DNA from: a bacterium
Lineage (GTDB): Bacteria; Latescibacterota; UBA2968; GCA-2709665
Direction of reading: 5' to 3'
Assembly: GCA_027619145.1 (NCBI GenBank)
Contig: JAQCGA010000145.1
Location: 1 to 8,419, forward strand
DNA length: 8,419 nt
This document shows, piece after piece, positions 6,699-8,419 of this stretch. Within the stretch, counting starts at the first letter, position 1; each line of letters begins with the position of its first letter. Position numbers and translations under genes: made by a program. The notes under the pieces are model-generated. The model had not been told where the DNA came from. It was given only the letters and a program-made list of their open reading frames with translations, and ran no database searches.

Positions 6699-7021
6699 GT
6701 TGATAAAAATCTTTGCAAAGTCGCCAGAACGCGTTCGGCGCGCCGGGTGCTCTCAATCCAGAAATACCAATCGTGATAATCTTCTTGATAGCTTACGCCC
6801 TCCAGTTCTAACGAATTAAGCTTTTTTTCAAATTCATCAAACTTCATACCATATTTTTTTTCAAAACGGCGAATGTAATGCATCCCTTCATTCACTTCGT
6901 TCGTAACCTGAGTGATTCGTTCTTTCGTAGCAGTTCTCAGCGCTCGTCCCAGCAATAAGTCGCGTTCTCCCTTCGGCAAATCACCGAGCGCATCGGGGAC
7001 AGTTAATGTGATTTCATTCAT
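6695..7021 (-). CDS. Putative antitoxin paired with the TumE-like protein
   Basis: A 108-residue, highly charged, mostly helical protein. The N-terminus MNEITLTVPDAL, followed by a basic helix (RALRTATKERI), vaguely recalls ribbon-helix-helix regulators but is not a confident match. The middle (IRRFEKKYGMKFDEFEKKLN, 50-69) is strongly amphipathic, and the end has EDYHDWYFWIEST, then RRAERVLATLQ. A C-terminal helix like this would suit binding a toxin partner, but that is inference. A TTG at 7027 would add two residues. I chose the ATG at 7021 because a strong ribosome site (AGGAGAGG) lies 6-9 nt upstream. The stop overlaps the start of the next gene by 4 nt, so the pair should be translationally coupled. 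The A+T-richer composition matches its partner and differs from tyrS and trpB. Confidence 0.65.
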   Translation of the reverse strand: MNEITLTVPDALGDLPKGERDLLLGRALRTATKERITQVTNEVNEGMHYIRRFEKKYGMKFDEFEKKLNSLELEGVSYQEDYHDWYFWIESTRRAERVLATLQRFLST

Positions 7022-7037
7022 AGTCAACCTCTCCTAC

Positions 7038-7061
7038 TACCGTAGCACAGAGAACACGGTA
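7038..7061. promoter_or_regulatory. Palindrome upstream of the antitoxin gene, candidate operator
   Basis: Perfect 6-nt arms TACCGT (7038-7043) and ACGGTA (7056-7061) enclose a 12-nt spacer, immediately upstream of the antitoxin ribosome site. A further half-site-like TACCG lies at 7102-7106. Toxin-antitoxin operons commonly repress themselves through such palindromes, so this is a plausible operator. It could equally be a weak mRNA hairpin next to the ribosome site, or chance. A TACAAT lies farther upstream without a convincing -35. Confidence 0.35.
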
Positions 7062-7132
7062 CCCGAAACCTTCTGCCCATGAATCGCCTCGCGTATAACT
7101 GTACCGCACGCATCCCATTGTATCCTCAATTT

Positions 7133-8395
7133 TCAACCATTCCACTTCACCAGGTAGTATTTCTGCTTCCCTCGCCGAACCACCAGATATTTTCCACACA
7201 GCCCATCTGAAGGTGAAATCATTTTCCCCATCTCCGCACAGCGTTCCCCATTGAGGTAAATGGCTCCATTCTTCACATCTTCCCGCGCCTGCCGCTTCGA
7301 AGACACCACTCCGGCGCTTACCAGCAGATCCAGCAACCCGGCTTCCTCCCGGCTCTCCATCGTGAACGAGGGTACATCGCTGAACCCCTCTTCTATTTCC
7401 TGTCCGGATAACTCGCCCAAATTCCCATAAAACAGAGCCTTCGAAATCCGTTCTGCCCGCCCCGTGGCCTCCGCATCGTGCACCAGCGTCGTCACCTCTT
7501 CTGCCAGCACCCGCTGCGCCTCCCGTTTTTCCGGATGGTTATTGACTTCCTCTTCCAAATTCAAAATCTCGTCCTGGGACAGGAATGTGAAAAACTTTAG
7601 AAACCGAACCGCATCCTGGTCATCCGTATTGATCCAGAACTGATAAAACTGGTACGGCGTCGTCTTCTCCGGATCCAGCCAGATCGTACCGGACTCCGTC
7701 TTTCCAAACTTACTCCCGTCGGACTTCGCCAGCAGTGGAAACGTCAGCCCATACCCCTGCTGATTCAGCCGTCTCCGAATCAGCTCAATCCCCGCTGTAA
7801 TATTCCCCCACTGATCGCTCCCACCAATCTGAAGGTCACAACTGTGCACCCGTTTCAGTTCCATAAAATCGTACGCCTGCAACACCATATAGCTGAACTC
7901 AGTAAACGAAATCCCCGTCTCCAGCCGGGATGCCACAGACTCTTTGGCCAGCATGTACCCCATGGGGAAATGCTTGCCCACATCCCGCAGAAACTCAATT
8001 GTCTTCACCTCGCCCAGCCAGTCCAGATTATTCACCACCTGCGCCGGATTCGTCTTCACCTCAAAGTCCAGGAACTTTGCCAACTGTCCCTTCAGGCGCT
8101 CGGTATACCCCGCAACCACATCAGACGTATTGAGCTGCCGCTCCTCTGCCTTCCCGCTCGGATCTCCAATCAACCCCGTACCTCCGCCCACCAGCCCAAT
8201 GGGCTTATGCCCGGCAAGCTGGAACCGTCGCAATCCCAACAGCGGCATCATGCTGCCCACGTGCAGGCTCTCCGCCGTTGGATCGAACCCCGCGTACAGC
8301 GACACCGGCCCTTCGGCCAACCGCGCCTGGAGTCCTTTCTGATCCGTTACCTGATAGATATATCCCCGAAACTCCAGATCGTCCAGAATATTCAT
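7133..8395 (-). CDS. tyrS: Tyrosyl-tRNA synthetase
   Basis: Class Ic aminoacyl-tRNA synthetase that activates tyrosine with ATP and charges tRNA-Tyr in the cytoplasm. The 420 residues match the bacterial TyrS family. The tyrosine pocket begins with YAGFDPTAESLHVGS (34-48), which includes the HIGH motif as HVGS. GGGTGLIGDPSGK spans 70-82, YMVLQAYDF 169-177 and GGSDQWGN 191-198. The KMSKS loop reads KFGKT (229-233), the usual form in this enzyme. An S4-like RNA-binding domain occupies about 353-420 (LLVSAGVVSSKRQAREDVKN). GAGGGA lies 3-4 nt upstream of the ATG, so the start is well supported. It heads the block in transcription order and is separated from the aromatic biosynthesis genes by the toxin-antitoxin-like pair. 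The link to tyrosine synthesis is suggestive, but no T-box or other tRNA-sensing leader can be seen, since only 24 nt upstream are included. Confidence 0.97.
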   Translation of the reverse strand: MNILDDLEFRGYIYQVTDQKGLQARLAEGPVSLYAGFDPTAESLHVGSMMPLLGLRRFQLAGHKPIGLVGGGTGLIGDPSGKAEERQLNTSDVVAGYTERLKGQLAKFLDFEVKTNPAQVVNNLDWLGEVKTIEFLRDVGKHFPMGYMLAKESVASRLETGISFTEFSYMVLQAYDFMELKRVHSCDLQIGGSDQWGNITAGIELIRRRLNQQGYGLTFPLLAKSDGSKFGKTESGTIWLDPEKTTPYQFYQFWINTDDQDAVRFLKFFTFLSQDEILNLEEEVNNHPEKREAQRVLAEEVTTLVHDAEATGRAERISKALFYGNLGELSGQEIEEGFSDVPSFTMESREEAGLLDLLVSAGVVSSKRQAREDVKNGAIYLNGERCAEMGKMISPSDGLCGKYLVVRRGKQKYYLVKWNG

Positions 8396-8419
8396 TTATC
8401 CCTCAACAGCCCTGACGGC

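Noticed and set aside
7014..7199. 61-codon minus-strand frame from a GTG overlapping the end of tyrS and the start of the antitoxin gene
   Set aside because: It overlaps tyrS by 67 nt in another frame, starts with GTG inside that gene, lacks a family pattern, and the antitoxin ribosome site lies within it.

Overview
This window is a single-strand block: every convincing gene lies on the minus strand, so transcription runs from the right edge to the left. In that order it holds tyrosyl-tRNA synthetase (tyrS), a two-gene cassette that looks like a TumE/DUF6516-type toxin-antitoxin pair, tryptophan synthase beta and alpha (trpB, trpA), a stand-alone AroQ chorismate mutase, a class I DAHP synthase, prephenate dehydrogenase with a C-terminal ACT domain (tyrA), a protein with the EPSP-synthase fold (aroA-like), and the first 23 codons of a gene with a membrane-anchor or signal-peptide N-terminus that leaves the window on the left.

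The core is an aromatic amino acid cluster. DAHP synthase starts the shikimate pathway, an EPSP synthase would make the chorismate precursor, chorismate mutase and TyrA lead to tyrosine, TrpAB finishes tryptophan, and TyrS charges tRNA with tyrosine. From trpA to aroA the gaps are short (3, 27, 15 and 82 nt) and no clear terminator is visible, so co-transcription is likely. Two larger gaps (124 nt between trpB and trpA, 215 nt upstream of trpB) could hold control elements. The organism is a bacterium of moderate GC (mid-50s % by eye). The gaps carry short intergenic repeats of the kind scattered through large genomes of little-studied, mostly environmental phyla. I cannot place it in a phylum from this sequence.

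The most unusual observation is the aroA-like gene. Its 437-codon frame is intact and aligns with EPSP synthase from end to end, but most of the residues that bind shikimate-3-phosphate, PEP or glyphosate are replaced. The positions equivalent to E. coli K22, S23, R27, N94, R100, R124, S169, Q171, K340, R344, H385 and K411 have all changed, while D313, E341, D384 and R386 remain. It is probably a pseudoenzyme or has a changed function, despite sitting inside an aromatic operon.

Second is the A+T-richer toxin-antitoxin-like pair between tyrS and trpB. Its two genes overlap by ATGA, and a perfect palindrome lies just upstream of the first ribosome binding site. Third are three different short repeat elements in the gaps: a CAATTG/ATAATTG heptad array upstream of aroA, and both a triple CTTTGCG array and a perfect GC-rich hairpin between trpB and trpA.
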